A DNA stretch of 64,000 nucleotides, taken from the NCBI RefSeq assembly GCF_040954645.1, contig NC_092808.1, positions 18,543,383 to 18,607,382 on the forward strand, given 5' to 3'. The stretch's first letter is position 1. Every line of letters starts with the position of its first letter. Under the pieces are notes generated by a model, which worked only from the letters and a program-made list of their open reading frames with translations, ran no database searches and was not told where the DNA came from. Source of the stretch: Diabrotica undecimpunctata. Lineage: Eukaryota; Arthropoda; Insecta; Coleoptera; Chrysomelidae. Shown here piece by piece: positions 35,540-47,014 of the stretch. The position numbers and the translations under genes are program-made.

Positions 35540-35830
35540 AAAATTTTAATAGAAATAGCATGAGCAACTTTTGTAAAAATGAGTAACGTCCTTTACCACT
35601 ACTGTCTAATTTTTTATCATTAGGTATATCTCTATCGCTCAGATCTTGAGTTGCTAGGGAACCTTCATGTAGATAATGGCCAATCACTGCTCTGGTTTTA
35701 ACTTGTGGGAGATCTTTCTTGCGGTCGTTTGCCATTGATTTTATCGTCTATGATAAGTTTTTGGAGGTCTGGTCTTTGCGCAATGTGTCCGAAGTATCTG
35801 AGGTAGGACACATTTATTGTTATTGACAGT
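35540..35830 (-). pseudogene. LINE 3' end (separate family)
   Basis: Minus strand: YLRYFGHIAQRPDLQKLIID, DKINGKRPQERSPTS, then degenerate text to about 35540. This matches the tail FGHIxRRxxxxLEKLIVxGKIxGKRxRGRSPxRW of a LINE family not seen elsewhere in the window. A frameshift and stops break it. Confidence 0.65.
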
Positions 35831-35863
35831 CTTCTGTTGAGCTTTATTTATATTATAATTAAA

Positions 35864-35865
<2 letters not shown>

Positions 35866-35926
<61 letters not shown>
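35866..35926. repeat. (TA)n microsatellite
   Basis: About 60 bases of TA immediately outside the long inverted repeat that follows. Confidence 0.96.
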
Positions 35927-35931
<5 letters not shown>

Positions 35932-36722
35932 GTAAAAAATTAAAAATTAAAAATTACAAAAAAAAGTTATTGAAAAAAATTGCAGGTAGCTTTAAACTCC
36001 ACATTTTACAATTAGTTGCAATCTTACAGGGTGTTCCATAAGATGCTGGCAGACCAAACTTATGTTTTTTTAAATAGAACACCCTGTATTTTATTTTAAA
36101 TTTGAAATCTGTTTCACTTCCACATCACAACAATGTAAAGTTTTATTATATTATACCGGGTATTTAAAAAGTTATAACCAATATTACCTGAAAATCGTAT
36201 CAAGTTTAACTCCCTGTATAATTAAAAAGGAGTATAGTAACATTGATCTAACATATTCGTTTTCATAATATTCGTTAAATCAAATACAAGGTAAGTCAAA
36301 ATGCAAGTACATTATTTTCTTGGTAATTTTAAATAGAATACCCTGTATTTTATATCACTATCGAAAAGTACTAATATCGTACATCAAATTTTATGAAGTA
36401 CTCCCTATAGCTAAAGTTATCAGTTTTCTAGATATTTTTATTTTTCCATCAAAGTATTAATTTGGTAGATATTTTAATGTTTACCAATAATTATTGTGAG
36501 TTGGCCATGATTGATTTGTCAGAGACTGACAGTTTGACATTATTGTTTATTAATTCAGTAACGAAATAACGACACAAAAGAAAACAATTTATTTCAAATA
36601 AAATTTATAAAAAATAACCGAGGGAGAATTAAAAAAAAAGTAACAACACATAAAAAAATAAAAAACAACAGTAATTTTAACTTATCTTACTTAAGTAAGG
36701 TGTTCAAAATGACCTCCCAAAT

Positions 36723-37467
36723 CATCTATGCATACTTTAAAGAGTTGTTTACATTACTAAGCATTTGTAAAGAAATATTTTGAAATGCAATTCGGATTCC
36801 ATTTTTCATATGATCCCATGTTGTTGGAGGTATTTTATATACTTCGTTCTTAACGTAACCCCAAAAAAACGGGTCCATTTTATTGAATTCTGGTGACCTT
36901 GGGGGCCACCTTACCGGTCCATCCCTTCCTATCCATCTTTCACCAAATTGATCATTAAGTTCACCACGTACTAATTCGTTGTGGTGCGCAAGAGCAGCGT
37001 CATGTAGAAACCACATTTGTTCCACATTAAGTGGAACCTCTTCTAATAATATCGGTAACTGATTTACGATAAAATCTAAATAAATCTTGCCATTTAAGTT
37101 ATCTTCAAAAAAATATGGTCCTATTACATGGTTACCGACGATACCTCCTCACACATTTAGAGACCATCTTGTTTGACTATGTGTTCTTGTTCATTAGAAA
37201 TACTCCTTATACTTGTATGTGGGTTTTCTGTAACTGCCATCAACACACTCATTTCGTTTTCCTCTGTCACACTAGTTTTTGTTTGTTCACATGTTGTTTA
37301 CATGTTTTTTCATAATTTACTAAACCAGTGCTGTTAAATCGATCTTTCAATTTTTCAAATGTATGTTGTCTAGGTTGCCGCCTATCTGGAAACCGTTCTT
37401 GATAAATTCTAGCTGATAATAATGAATTTTTATTGCATTCGCCCAATATCCAGATCATATCTACCAT
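36723..37467 (-). pseudogene. DD41D transposase, internally shortened
   Basis: N-terminus (37467): MVDMIWILGECNKNSLLSAR, YQERFPDRRQPRQHTFEKL, a DUF4817-type helix-turn-helix. It then passes without the first catalytic block to WSLNV, stop, GGIVGNHVIGPYFFEDN and GKIYLDFIVNQLPILLEEVP. The open end (37025-36726) has MWFLHDAALAHH with the second aspartate, ERWIGRDGPVRWPPRSPEFN and KMDPFFWGYVKN with the third. The spacing is 41 residues, giving the DD41D signature of rosa-like mariners. Inactive through deletion and a stop. Confidence 0.85.
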
Positions 37468-38141
37468 TGCATCAGTAGTAAAATTCTTTATTGCTAATTT
37501 AAATTGAATTATTTACTGAATTACTAAATAATAATTGTTGAATTAATAACTTCCAATACTGAATTAATAAACAATAATGTCAAACTGTCAGTTTCTGACA
37601 AATCAATCTTGGCCAACTCACAATAATTATTGGTAAACGTTAAAATATCTACCAAATTAATACTTTGATGGAAAAATAAAAATATCTAGAAAACTGATAA
37701 CTTTAGGTATAGGAAGTACTTTATAAAATTTGAAGTACGATATTATTACTTTTCGATAGTGATATAAAATACAGGGTGTTCTATTCAAAATTACCAAGAA
37801 AATAATGTACTTGCATTTTTACTTACCCTGTATTTGATTTAACGAATATTATGAAAACGAATATGTTTGATAATTTTTAACAATTATTAAAAAACTATGC
37901 TTGCAATAGATCAATGTTCCTATACTCCTTTTTAATTATACAGGGAGTTAAACTTGATACGATTTTCAGGTAATATTGGTTATAACTTTTTAAATACCCG
38001 GTATAACATAATAAAACTTTACGTTGTTGTGATGTGAAAGTGAAACAGATTTTAAATTTAAAATAAAATACAGGGTGTTCTATTTAAAAAAACATAAGTT
38101 TGGTCTGCCACCATCTTATGGAACACCCTGTAAGATTGTAA

Positions 38142-38431
38142 TAATAATAATAGTCTCCCGTTTTATACCGCTTCGCGGCTTTGGGAGTATATCAGAGTAG
38201 TCTGCTATATCTAGGGCCTACGGTATAAAAGGAACGTAACATGGCCAGTGCTACGCTTCAACCGCCTATTATTACCCCTGGTTTTACCCAAGGTACTCAT
38301 TTTATTCAGGCTGAGTCGACCTGGGGCCTATAGACATTTTTCAAAAACACGACATCTTGCCGGCGATAGGATTCGAACTCCGGACCACCGGCATGCGAGG
38401 CAAGCATCCTACCGCTTGCCCTACGCAGGCC
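38142..38431 (-). mobile_element. tRNA-derived SINE, full length
   Basis: The minus strand begins with a tRNA-like head: box A region TAGGGCAAGCGGTAGG, box B GAGTTCGAATCC and CGCCGGCA. A unique body of about 200 bases follows, then a (TTA)n tail (seen as ATAATAATAATA at 38141). Target duplication AAGATTGTAA flanks it (38132-38141 and 38432-38441). The intact empty site is present in the opposite inverted arm near 36010-36030. Transcription would be by RNA polymerase III from the internal boxes; mobilisation depends on a partner LINE. Confidence 0.9.
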
Positions 38432-38510
38432 AAGATTGTAACTAATTGTAAAATATGGAGTTTAAAGCTGCCTACAATTTTTGTCAATAACTTTTTTTTG
38501 TAATTTTTAC

Positions 38511-39198
38511 TATAACAGATCTACTGAGCTTCCTCACACTAATCAATCACCCTGTATATACATATAAACGTTATTGTTTATTGAGTTTTGGACACAAAGT
38601 CGAAAAATACAAAAACATACCTACTTTGGAATATTAATTTTATTTATTTTTGCTTGTAAAGATATTAGGGTCACTCCGTAAGAGACATTAAGAAATGCTG
38701 CGTAATAAAAATATCTTTATACAAAATTACTTCTTTTCTAACAAGAAATTCTATTTTCATTACGTCAACAGCTGTAATAACAGCCTCTTATTGGATTTTA
38801 CTAGAAACGCCGCTGTTTATCCTGATTTCTCAAGATGTGTGCTCGACAGTACGAGTATTCTCGGTTACAAAAAGCCCTTGTACGCAAAGATTAAAGCAGG
38901 ACTCATTTCACTAAGTATCCTAGAATAGCTGTAACTAATCCTCACAATCTTAATGGATACTAGAGATTGTAGAGCTCCAGCAAAAGCTTACAACATGCGA
39001 ATACAATGAAATATCGAGAGGTTTGAATTTACTCGTGTCTAAAGCAAAAAAGATTAAATCACTAATCCAGATTGTTTTTGCATTAAAATACGTGTCAATT
39101 CGTATTCAATTACGCCGCTTCAAACTAGTTTAAAATAAGTAATAAAAAATTTGAAAAATACTGAAATTACCATTTTAAATTTTTCTTTTTTAAAACGC
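38511..39198. other. non-coding
   Basis: No gene recognised. The short open frame 38695-38928 has no known motif. Confidence 0.45.
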
Positions 39199-39200
39199 TA

Positions 39201-40055
39201 TAGCGGAATAAGATGGTCAAAATTGCACCATGCTCGATTCAGTTTTGGATCTGGCCATTCGAAAGGACATAATTAAAAACTCACTCAGGTAAATTTTCAA
39301 GTCTCTAGGTGCCTCTGGGGGTTCGCTAAAAACGTATTTAAAAAAAAATTTTTTTTAGACGCTGTATTGCTGCAAAAAATCTGAAAAAATTCATGAAAGC
39401 GTGTTTTAATAATAGAAAACTGTCTGATTTTTTTCAGATTTTTAGCTTGAAAATTGAGCTCAGGAAAAATATTTGAAATTTTCAGTGATATTTTAGGTTA
39501 TGTTGGAAATTTTTGGCCAACTTTGAAATAATGTTTTTTTATGGATTTTTTCCGTTCTTTCGAATGGCATAGGTATTATTATCATTTTCAACGTGGAAAA
39601 TGCCTAAAAATCGAAAAAACTGTTTTTTTTTGGCATTTTTCTGAAGTTCTTGACTCATAACCTCAACAACATACACCTAAATTAATGATAATTCATATTT
39701 TTATATGTATTCTTATCTTTACAATCGAAATAAGCTATTAAAACTATTATTTTTTTCCTACAGCATGCTCCAAAAACCGAATAACCCCGTTTTTTTCGGC
39801 GTTGTTTTTATGCTTTCGCTATATAACCTCTAAATTTAGTGTCTAAATGAATGATAATTTACACTTTCACATGTATCTTTCCCTCTACAATCAAAATCGG
39901 CTTTTTTTTTAAATACGTTTTTGCCCATAGCGAACCCCCAGAGGCACCTAGAGACTTGAAAATTTAACTGAATGAGTTTTTAATTATGTCCTTTCGAATG
40001 GCCAGACCCAAAACTGTATCGAGCATGGTGCAATTTTGACCATCTTATCCCGCTA
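39201..40055. mobile_element. 855-bp non-autonomous transposon with ~150-bp TIRs
   Basis: Ends TAGCGG(A/G)ATAAGATGGTC and CAAAATTGCACCATGCTCGA match in inverted orientation for about 150 bases, through AGGCACCTAGAGACTTGA-type text. Each is flanked by TA (39199-39200; 40056-40057). Inside are two direct copies of a ~125-bp block (39615-39735 and 39777-39903), ending in TCTTTACAATCGAAATAAGC and CTCTACAATCAAAATCGGC. No transposase. Confidence 0.85.
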
Positions 40056-40378
40056 TAGCCTTTATAACAAGTTTATGTATTCAGGTAGTTTATTCAGTTT
40101 TTAACTTAATAAAATTTATAAGAATATAAAAATAAACAAGATCTGAAATATCAAAAAGAATGAATTAAAAAGATTAAAGAGGAAAACAAAAGATTGATCA
40201 GTTCCAAACTCGGAAGAACCAAAATTACGAAAATAACAAAGGATTATAGATAGTAATTTTTAAAATAATAAAAAATATTGCATTCTAGGTTACTAAAAAA
40301 ACCATAACAAGAGTGACTAGGAAGGAGCTAAGCGTGAAATCAAAAGTACCACATTAATCACAGAATGAAAAGTACTAT

Positions 40379-42318
40379 TTGCAAACATATCAGATGGCAA
40401 ACACAAAGCAACGTTTTTTTCGGAACGAACACCAACTTCGGTCCTATATAAATTCGTCTCTCATATATTGTCACTCCTATCATTTCCACATAACTTCCAA
40501 TCAGAATCCAATTAGCTCATATTGGGAGATTTTAACAGACATGCCGTACTTTGTTTACAGACATACCTTACATTCTTTAAGGAATGGGGAGCACCAAATG
40601 GAACCACTAAGAACGAAACATATTTCACTTTAACCAATAAGATTACAGTAAAAGATGTCAGTGTAATAAATAAATTTCAAGCAGACGGCGACCATAGACT
40701 GATCACTGCAAAAATTGTTCTAGATCTGAAACTAGAAAGAATAAAATTAATCACAAAACCAACAGTAACCAGTATAAATATTAAAAAACTTAAAGAAAAC
40801 TCTCAGATCACTACCAACGGACAATTGATAAAAGAGTAAATGACTAAATTGATAGTTCTTAGTTTTTAATTATTGAAAATCATTCTTAATAGTGCCAAAG
40901 AAATCGAAGACCCGCAACAACAAAATGAACATAGTAAACTATCCAATAAAACCAAAATACTGCTAAAACAAAGAAGAGAAATGAAAGAAAGTAGCAATAT
41001 ACAGAGCATACAATACACAGAACTTTAATGCAATAAAAGAGTGGTGGAAAATAGAAAAAACCATAAGAAAACTAGAAAAGCATAACTCATTGAGAAGAAT
41101 CAAATCGTTGCTCTAACAAACGAAAATATTAGAATTACAGAGAGAAATGAAATACTACAACTCTGAAACACTTGAAAAAGCAATCAGTAACAAGAAGATG
41201 TACCAGAAGTAACTTGTGAAAGAAGTAAAATCAACAATTACAAACAAACCACTGAAATGCAGCAAACATAATTCTCATTTATAAGGAAGGTAGCAAAGAG
41301 GATATTAAAAACTACAGACCTACGTACACTACCAACCATATACAAGATATTCACAAAAATCATCAACAATAGATTAACAAATGCATTAGATGCTGCACAG
41401 CCAATAGAGCAAGCTGGCTCTATTGGATCCTATCCATACGCTTCGAGAACTAACATTTCGATTAGAGCTAAACAATATGAAATACCGCTAGCGTTAACCT
41501 TCATAGATTTCGAGAAGGCTTTCGAGTCTATATATTAAAAGGCAGCAATAGAAGCTTTGACCAACGAAGGCATTGACAAACAGTATATAGAGACTTTAGC
41601 AAATATATACAGACAAGCAAAAGCTAAGGAAAAATTTAGAAAAACACTCCAGAATTTGCTACTACAGAAGCGTCCGAACTTGACAAAAACCATGTACAAC
41701 GAGCTAGTGGATGTCCAATATGTACGACACTGTACTTGAGACAGTAGACGAGAATATATACCTGGGACAATTAATACATAATTCTGGTTCCTTACTCACA
41801 GAAAGCAACAAAAGAAGGAAACTGGCTTGGTTATCTTTTGGCAGAAATGCAGTTATATTAAAATCGAAGATGCCACTCCACCTGAAGAAAAAAGCATTCC
41901 ATTAGTGTATACTATCAATCTCATGACATACGGCGGTGAAACTTGGACACTAAAAAATGAAAAAATAGCAAAACTCAAAGTCACTAAAAGGTCAATGGAG
42001 CGATGCATGCTAGGTACAACAAAGAGAGATGGACAACGAATAGAATGGATCAGACAGAAAACCAAGGTCACCGATGTAATCCACAGAATTTAATCTTTAA
42101 AATTGGCCATGTACAGAGAATGCCAGATGACAGGATTCCGAAACAGATTTTGACGTGGACACCACAAGGAAGAAGAAAAAGAGGAAGGCCGAGAAGAAGC
42201 TGGAGAGAGGGAATGAAAAAAGAACTAGAGGAAAGAGAAATCCCTCCAGGCCTATGGTTAAATAGAGAAGAATTGCGCTTAGGAGTCGGAAGGCGTCGGA
42301 GAACGCTGTGAACCGATA
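40379..42318 (+). pseudogene. degenerate LINE, endonuclease to tail
   Basis: Plus strand. Endonuclease end: GDFNRHAVLC, NGTTKNETYFTLTNKITVKD, VSVINKFQADGDHRLITAKI. RT remnants: NYRPTY, EQAGS, FIDFEKAFES, then GQLIHNSGSLLTESNKRRKL, YGGETWTLKN, RSMERCMLGTTKRD, VQRMPDDRIPKQILTWTPQG, RRKRGRPRRSWREGMKKELE and GVGRRRRTL, stop, (TAG)n. The order is endonuclease, RT, tail as in RTE-like LINEs, with large deletions and many stops. No catalytic FADD seen. Confidence 0.78.
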
Positions 42319-42329
42319 GTAGTAGTAAT

Positions 42330-42605
42330 AGTAAATCTTTAAAATGGCAGTGGGCGGGATATTTAGTGAGAACAACTGACAATAGATGATCCACTAGAAT
42401 TAAACTGTGGTATCTAAGAGCCGTCAAGAGACCAAGAAGACGTCCAAATTTATGATGGGACTAAGACATAAGGAAACAAGCTGGTACAACATGGCACAGG
42501 AAAGTTAATATTAGAAAATCGTGGGCAGAAATGAAGAGCGACTATGTAATTGAGGCTGCATCATATTCGGTAGAATATGCTGAGAATGATGATGATGTGA
42601 TGGTG
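42330..42605 (+). pseudogene. second LINE tail with (GAT)n end
   Basis: Plus strand: SLKWQWAGYLVRTTDNR, stop, IKLWYLRAVKRPRRRPN, KQAGTTWHRKVNIRKSWAEM and KSDYVIEAA, then GATGATGATG. It is the C-terminus of a different LINE family, inserted directly behind the previous one. Confidence 0.75.
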
Positions 42606-42965
42606 ACTGTACTTTGGTGTTCCGCAGATTTGGGTGCAAATCAAGATGCTGTAAAAATCTAGAGAGAAACTAGTGGTTTGACATTAATTAATTTTTACCA
42701 TCCTTTCAAAGTAAAGTTTGAAAAAAAGTCCAACCCAGATATGTGCCTTGTACTTTGAAGATGGCCTGAATGTCAGAAGATATATGGAGCAAAAATGATA
42801 TAAGAAAGAAAATAAAAATCGAAATTAAATTATAGCAGAAGCGTACAGTTTGTTTCTATTCTCCTTAGGTCATCGGTCCATCGGGTGGGTGGTCTGCCTC
42901 GACTTCGCTTGACGGCTCTTGGTCTCCACTCCAATAATCATTTCGTCCATCTTCCGTCTTCCATT

Positions 42966-44249
42966 CTAGCATTCCATTCGCCTTTGTGTTACCCTCAGTT
43001 TTTCGGCAGTAGCTTTCGTTAAAGTTAGGGTCTCTGCTCCGTAGGTCAAGACTGGTAAGATGCATTGATTAAATGCCTTCCTTTTTAGGTGAATTGGGGT
43101 ATTTGTTTTAAAAATGTCTCTCATCCTTCCATATACCGCCCATCCCAACGTGATTCGTCTATTTAGCTCGCAGGTTTGGTTGTCTCTGGTTATTCTAATA
43201 TCATGACCCAAGTATATGTATTTATCGATTAATTCTACCTTGTTGTTATTGATCTGTATCTCTTCGCTGGGAACCATATTGGTCATCATTTTGGTTTTCT
43301 CGAAATTTATCTCCAGCCCAGTTTCTTGTAGTATGTCATTCAGTTCTTGGAGCATGTCTTTGATCTCTCCCAGATTATCTGACAGAAGCACGATATCGTC
43401 CGCAAAACGTAGATGGTTTAATCTTTCTCCATCGATGGATATTCCGTTCTGTTGCCATGTTAGTCTTTTAAATGCATACTCAAGAACGGTAATGAACAGC
43501 TTTGGTGACATGGTATCAGCTTGCCTGACTCCCCTTTTTATCTTTATTTTCTTAGTTGCCGAATATAGACTTATGGTTGTTGTGGCATTTTCATATATAT
43601 TTTTAACTATATTACAATATCTGTGGTCGACCCTGCAATCTTGTAGTGCTCTTAAGATGGACGGTAGTTTTACTGTATCAAACGCGTTTTTAAAGTCTAC
43701 AAATATCAATGCCAAGGGCCGGTTATATTCGTTAGTTTTTTCTATCAGAGTTTTTAGGCACTGCAGGTGATCGTTTGTGCCGTAATTAGGGCGGAAACCG
43801 GCTTGTTCCCGAGGTTGGTAAAAATCCAGCTTTGTCTCTAATCTGTTCGTTATTATTCGGGTGTATAATTTATAAAGATGGTTAAGGAGACTGATTAGTC
43901 TGTATCTTTCCAGGTCTGCTATATCTCCCTTCTTGTGTAAGAGTACAGTTATTAAATTATTCCACTTTGTTGGGATATTTTGATTCCATAGGCATAGATT
44001 AAAGAGCTTTTGAATTTTGGCTATCAGTACTGAGCCTCCTATCTTTATCGCTTCCGTGACGACATAGTCCTCCCCCGGAGCTTTGTTATTCTTCATCTTA
44101 TTTAGAGCCTTGTAAATTTCGTCCAAGGAGATTTCTGGGATATCTTCGGAACCCTGATTTTGAACCTTCCTCTGCTGATATTCAACTATATCTAGAGTCG
44201 ATTGGTTGCTATATAATGTCTCATAGAATGATTCCACAATTTGTAACAA
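42966..44249 (-). CDS. LINE reverse transcriptase, long open frame
   Basis: 427 residues without a stop. NKMKNNKAPGEDYVVTEAIK (RT block 1), LITVLLHKKGDIADLERYRL, REQAGFRPNYGTNDHLQCL, ALIFVDFKNAFDTVKLPSIL (first catalytic aspartate), IKIKRGVRQADTMSPKLFI, LNHLRFADDIVLLSDNL (catalytic FADD intact), GLEINFEKTKMMTN, YIYLGHDI, LTYGAETLTL and RVTQRRMEC. Usual GVRQGD is RQAD here, and SLLNHLYKLYTRI stands for the common SLLxxxYKxFxKI. A frameshift at the end truncates the GRP/TRW tail. The RT core looks intact. The upstream endonuclease is in other frames. Confidence 0.88.
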   Translation of the reverse strand: MLQIVESFYETLYSNQSTLDIVEYQQRKVQNQGSEDIPEISLDEIYKALNKMKNNKAPGEDYVVTEAIKIGGSVLIAKIQKLFNLCLWNQNIPTKWNNLITVLLHKKGDIADLERYRLISLLNHLYKLYTRIITNRLETKLDFYQPREQAGFRPNYGTNDHLQCLKTLIEKTNEYNRPLALIFVDFKNAFDTVKLPSILRALQDCRVDHRYCNIVKNIYENATTTISLYSATKKIKIKRGVRQADTMSPKLFITVLEYAFKRLTWQQNGISIDGERLNHLRFADDIVLLSDNLGEIKDMLQELNDILQETGLEINFEKTKMMTNMVPSEEIQINNNKVELIDKYIYLGHDIRITRDNQTCELNRRITLGWAVYGRMRDIFKTNTPIHLKRKAFNQCILPVLTYGAETLTLTKATAEKLRVTQRRMEC

Positions 44250-44505
44250 ATGTTCTCTGTTTGATGTGATGTTGCCATTTTTATCCTTGAGTTTGACTAT
44301 TTGTTTATTTCCATTTGTGAGTTGCGTCTCATTATTTTCATACTCTTATTTTCCTCAATGGTTTTGATGATTTTCTCATCTTTGTATTGTCTTAGGTCTT
44401 TTCTGATTTCTCTTGATACTTCCTTGTTCATTTTATTTATATCGTCGTTACTAGAGTTTTTGTCGCTTCTCAGTATTCTTCTTTGTTCCACTTTTTTCTG
44501 TGTTT

Positions 44506-45480
44506 TCAGACTAATTTTTCTTCCTTCACGCTTTTTGGGCAGCATTTCTTTTGAGCTTCTGTTATTGCTTCTACTACTATGTCATTTAGGATGTTAATAT
44601 GATTTGTTGATAATTTTTCTTGAAGGAATTTACCGATATGATCTTCAAAATTTTGTTCGTTGTTTGGATGTGTCCATATGTTTATTTGCTTCTTTTTTAT
44701 CATATTGTGTCGTTCATAGTTGGTATTTAACACAATGGTGGCTCTCACCATACGATGGTCGCTTGATTTCGCAAATTTATTTAGCACTGTCATATCTGTA
44801 AATATGTATCTTTTATCAGTGATAAAGTAATCGATCTGGTTTGTCGTCTTCCCATCTGGGCTTTTCCACGTCCATCTGGGGTGAGGTTTCTTGTAGTAGT
44901 AACTGTTCATTAGGAATAGGTTTTTCTCTAGTAGGAAGAGTGTCGTCGTCACGGTCGTTTCGTCCCTGACTTCCAAAATTTCCAAGAGCAGTTTCTGCTG
45001 GATCCAGTTTTGTTCCTATTTTGGCGTTAAAGTCTCCACATATAACTGTGAAATGTGTACGGTTGTGTACGATCTCCTCGTCTGTTTATTCTGCTGTTGG
45101 AGCATAGACTTGGATAACTTTTAGATTATATCTAGTATTTATTTTGAACGTGGCATATGTAACTCTAGTGGATACTGATTGGACAGTTTTTAGATTTCCT
45201 GTTAGCTGTTTGTTTATGAAGAATCCGACGCCTCCTACTGACTCATGTTGTTCTCCGTGATAGTAAAACAAGTGACCGGATTTTAGGATCTCGAGGCCTT
45301 TACCTCGCCTTCCCACTTCACTAACTCCGACGATGTCCCATTTGATCTTTTCTGATTCTTTTTCCATTTCTTTAAACATCAGAAAGTTCTAGTATTCATG
45401 GTTGCAATTTTGAAAACTGTTTGTTTATTAAAGCATACTCTTGTCAAATTTGTGTCCCCCCCAGAATCCTTGGGACAGAC
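44506..45480 (-). pseudogene. LINE endonuclease (exonuclease-endonuclease-phosphatase fold)
   Basis: The minus strand starts around IATMNTRTF (the KIATLNVRTL motif), then KIKWDIVGVSEVGRRGKGLE (the SEVRR metal-binding glutamate), GGVGFFINKQLTGNL, YNLKVIQVYAPTAE. The GDFNAKxG block is readable only in another frame near 45000-45030. It continues with PHPRWTWKSPDGKTTNQIDY, FITDKRYIFTDM and KFAKSSDHRMVRATI, which holds the catalytic SDHR. It would nick the target for priming. At least two frameshifts between 45086 and 44985. Confidence 0.85.
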
Positions 45481-45689
45481 TGATAAATCAGTGTGAGAGT
45501 GTCTACTCACCTGGGGTAGTTTCCGTTTTGTTTTAAAATCTGATATTTGTAAGGGTTTTTTGGCTAAGTTCAATGCCACGCGAGCCACTGCGTGTTGGCA
45601 AGGTTTCAGTTTCAGCTGCCCACTCTGGGAACAGACGCTGTTTGCAGCCGCCCATTCTGGGTCAGACGCTGCTGAAAAAGAAATATGCA

Positions 45690-46028
45690 GTGAAAAATAA
45701 AAGAGGATTAAAACTTATACATACCTAGACAAAAGAGTGGATTGTAGCCAGGTTGGAGAGATTAAAGCAGCAGTAAGAATCGGAGATGCTAAGTGCTATT
45801 AACATCACTAAAACGCTTTTAAACCAGAGATATACCAATTAAAGGTAAAAATGGTGTACTTTTAATAAATATCGATCCAATTTTAAAATACATCGATATA
45901 TTTAATGTATGATTGTCATCCGTGCCCTCAGTTTGGTTCCTAGCTACTTCGAAAAGCTTGGAAAATGGATATAATGCACTTAAGAGAAATAAAAGGAAAA
46001 TTGGACATACTCCTTTAGCATTAATTAT
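45690..46028. other. non-coding
   Basis: No gene recognised. The short open frame beginning at 45913 runs into the neighbouring transposon's inverted end. Confidence 0.45.
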
Positions 46029-46029
46029 A

Positions 46030-47012
46030 CCGTGCGGTCCATATGTATGGAATAAATTTATTGTTAGCGTTATTATGTACTATGTGAAAAAAACCTGAAA
46101 CAGGTCGATTTTTATTCTTAAATTGACAATTTACAGTATGAAAATACCCTCCAGCACCCCCTTTAAATTATAAGCACTCCCTCGAAAATTTTAAATAACA
46201 AAGGGGGTCGTATGGCACCTTGTTAGAAAAGGATTTTAGTCCTCTGTTCAGCAATATAAAGTTTAAGTTTGGTGCAATCATGCCCGAGAAAACTGATTTT
46301 TAAAATGTAATATTTTGATAATGTCTCTACCACAAAACTTTAGGTTGAATGAAGATTAGGTAGAATATATTTTTAAATCTTCTTAACAAATAAATTAAAT
46401 GTTGAAAATGACCACCATTTACTTCTTGACAATAACCGAGGTTATTTTCGAATTCTCGTACAACATTTTGTACGACCTCGGGGGTTATTTTGTTAATTTC
46501 TTCCGTTATCCTATCTTTTAAATCAGCAATACTGTTTGGTCTATTAAAATATACCTTAGATTTTAAATAATCCCATAAGAAGTAATCGAAAGGAGTCAAA
46601 TCGGGGGATCTAGCCGGTCATTCGATCATTTCACGTCTTCCAATCCACCTATTAGGAAAAACCTCGTTTAAATAATTTCCAACTATACGTGCAAAATGCG
46701 GTGGAGCTCTGTCTTGTTAGTAGTAAATAGATCGATCTATCTCATTTGGATGATTAACATCAGGAAAAAAAATTCGTAGTGTAGGCACTAAAAAGTTAAT
46801 CAAAAATTTTCTAACAAGGTGCCAAACGACCCCTTTGTTATTTAAAATTTTCGAGGGGGTACTTATAATTCAAAGGGGGTGCTGGAGGAGGATAAAATTT
46901 TCATACTGTAAATTGTCAATTTAAGAATAAAAATCGACCTGTTTCAGGTTTTTTTTATATAGTACATAATAACGCTAAAAATGAATTTATTGCATACATA
47001 TGGACCGCATGA
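46030..47012 (-). mobile_element. DD41D mariner relative with ~200-bp inverted ends (copy B)
   Basis: Ends GCGGTCCATATGTATGGAAT and, inverted, GCGGTCCATATGTATGCAAT, then AAATT(T/C)ATT and so on for about 200 bases, flanked by TA (46028-46029; 47013-47014). A 3' part of a transposase lies inside on the minus strand. The block TATGGAATAAATT(C/T)ATT is shared with the ends of copy C at 48.6 kb, so the two families are related. Confidence 0.85.
46327..46745 (-). pseudogene. DD41D transposase, C-terminal half
   Basis: The minus strand reads a stop, then QDRAPPHFARIVGNYLNEVF (second aspartate), PNRWIGRREMIE, stop, PARSPDLTPFDYFLWDYLKS (third aspartate, 41 residues on), KVYFNRPNSIADLKDRITEE, INKITPEVVQNVVREFENNL, then a tail. 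The first catalytic block and the DNA-binding domain are deleted. Confidence 0.85.
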
Positions 47013-47014
47013 TA

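Larger units (their letters stand above)
35950..38510 (-). mobile_element. DD41D mariner relative with ~600-bp inverted arms (copy A)
   Basis: The left arm (about 35955-36562) and right arm (about 37561-38133 plus 38442-38508) are inverted copies with few differences. They include TACAGGGTGTTCC(A)TAAGAT near 36028 and 38130. The right arm is interrupted by a SINE. Between the arms lies a minus-strand transposase. The real outer end is unclear: CAGGGTG next to TA looks like a mariner terminus, yet the pairing continues about 70 bases beyond it. Confidence 0.8.
42830..45680 (-). mobile_element. near full-length LINE with endonuclease and RT
   Basis: The minus strand carries, in order: a 5' region with two copies of a CAGACGCTG / CCCA(T/C)TCTGGG unit (45600-45672), an ATG-led leader, an apurinic-type endonuclease, the RT with intact catalytic block, and a shortened tail ending in AT-rich DNA near 42830. 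Three or four frameshifts and a few stops separate the pieces. This is the most complete retroelement in the window. RTE/CR1-type layout; clade not certain. Confidence 0.85.

Noticed and set aside
38248..38445. 65-residue plus-strand frame
   Set aside because: Antisense to the SINE; it contains the tRNA-like promoter boxes.
42068..42427. Minus-strand frames rich in F, L and Y
   Set aside because: Antisense shadows of the plus-strand LINE tail.
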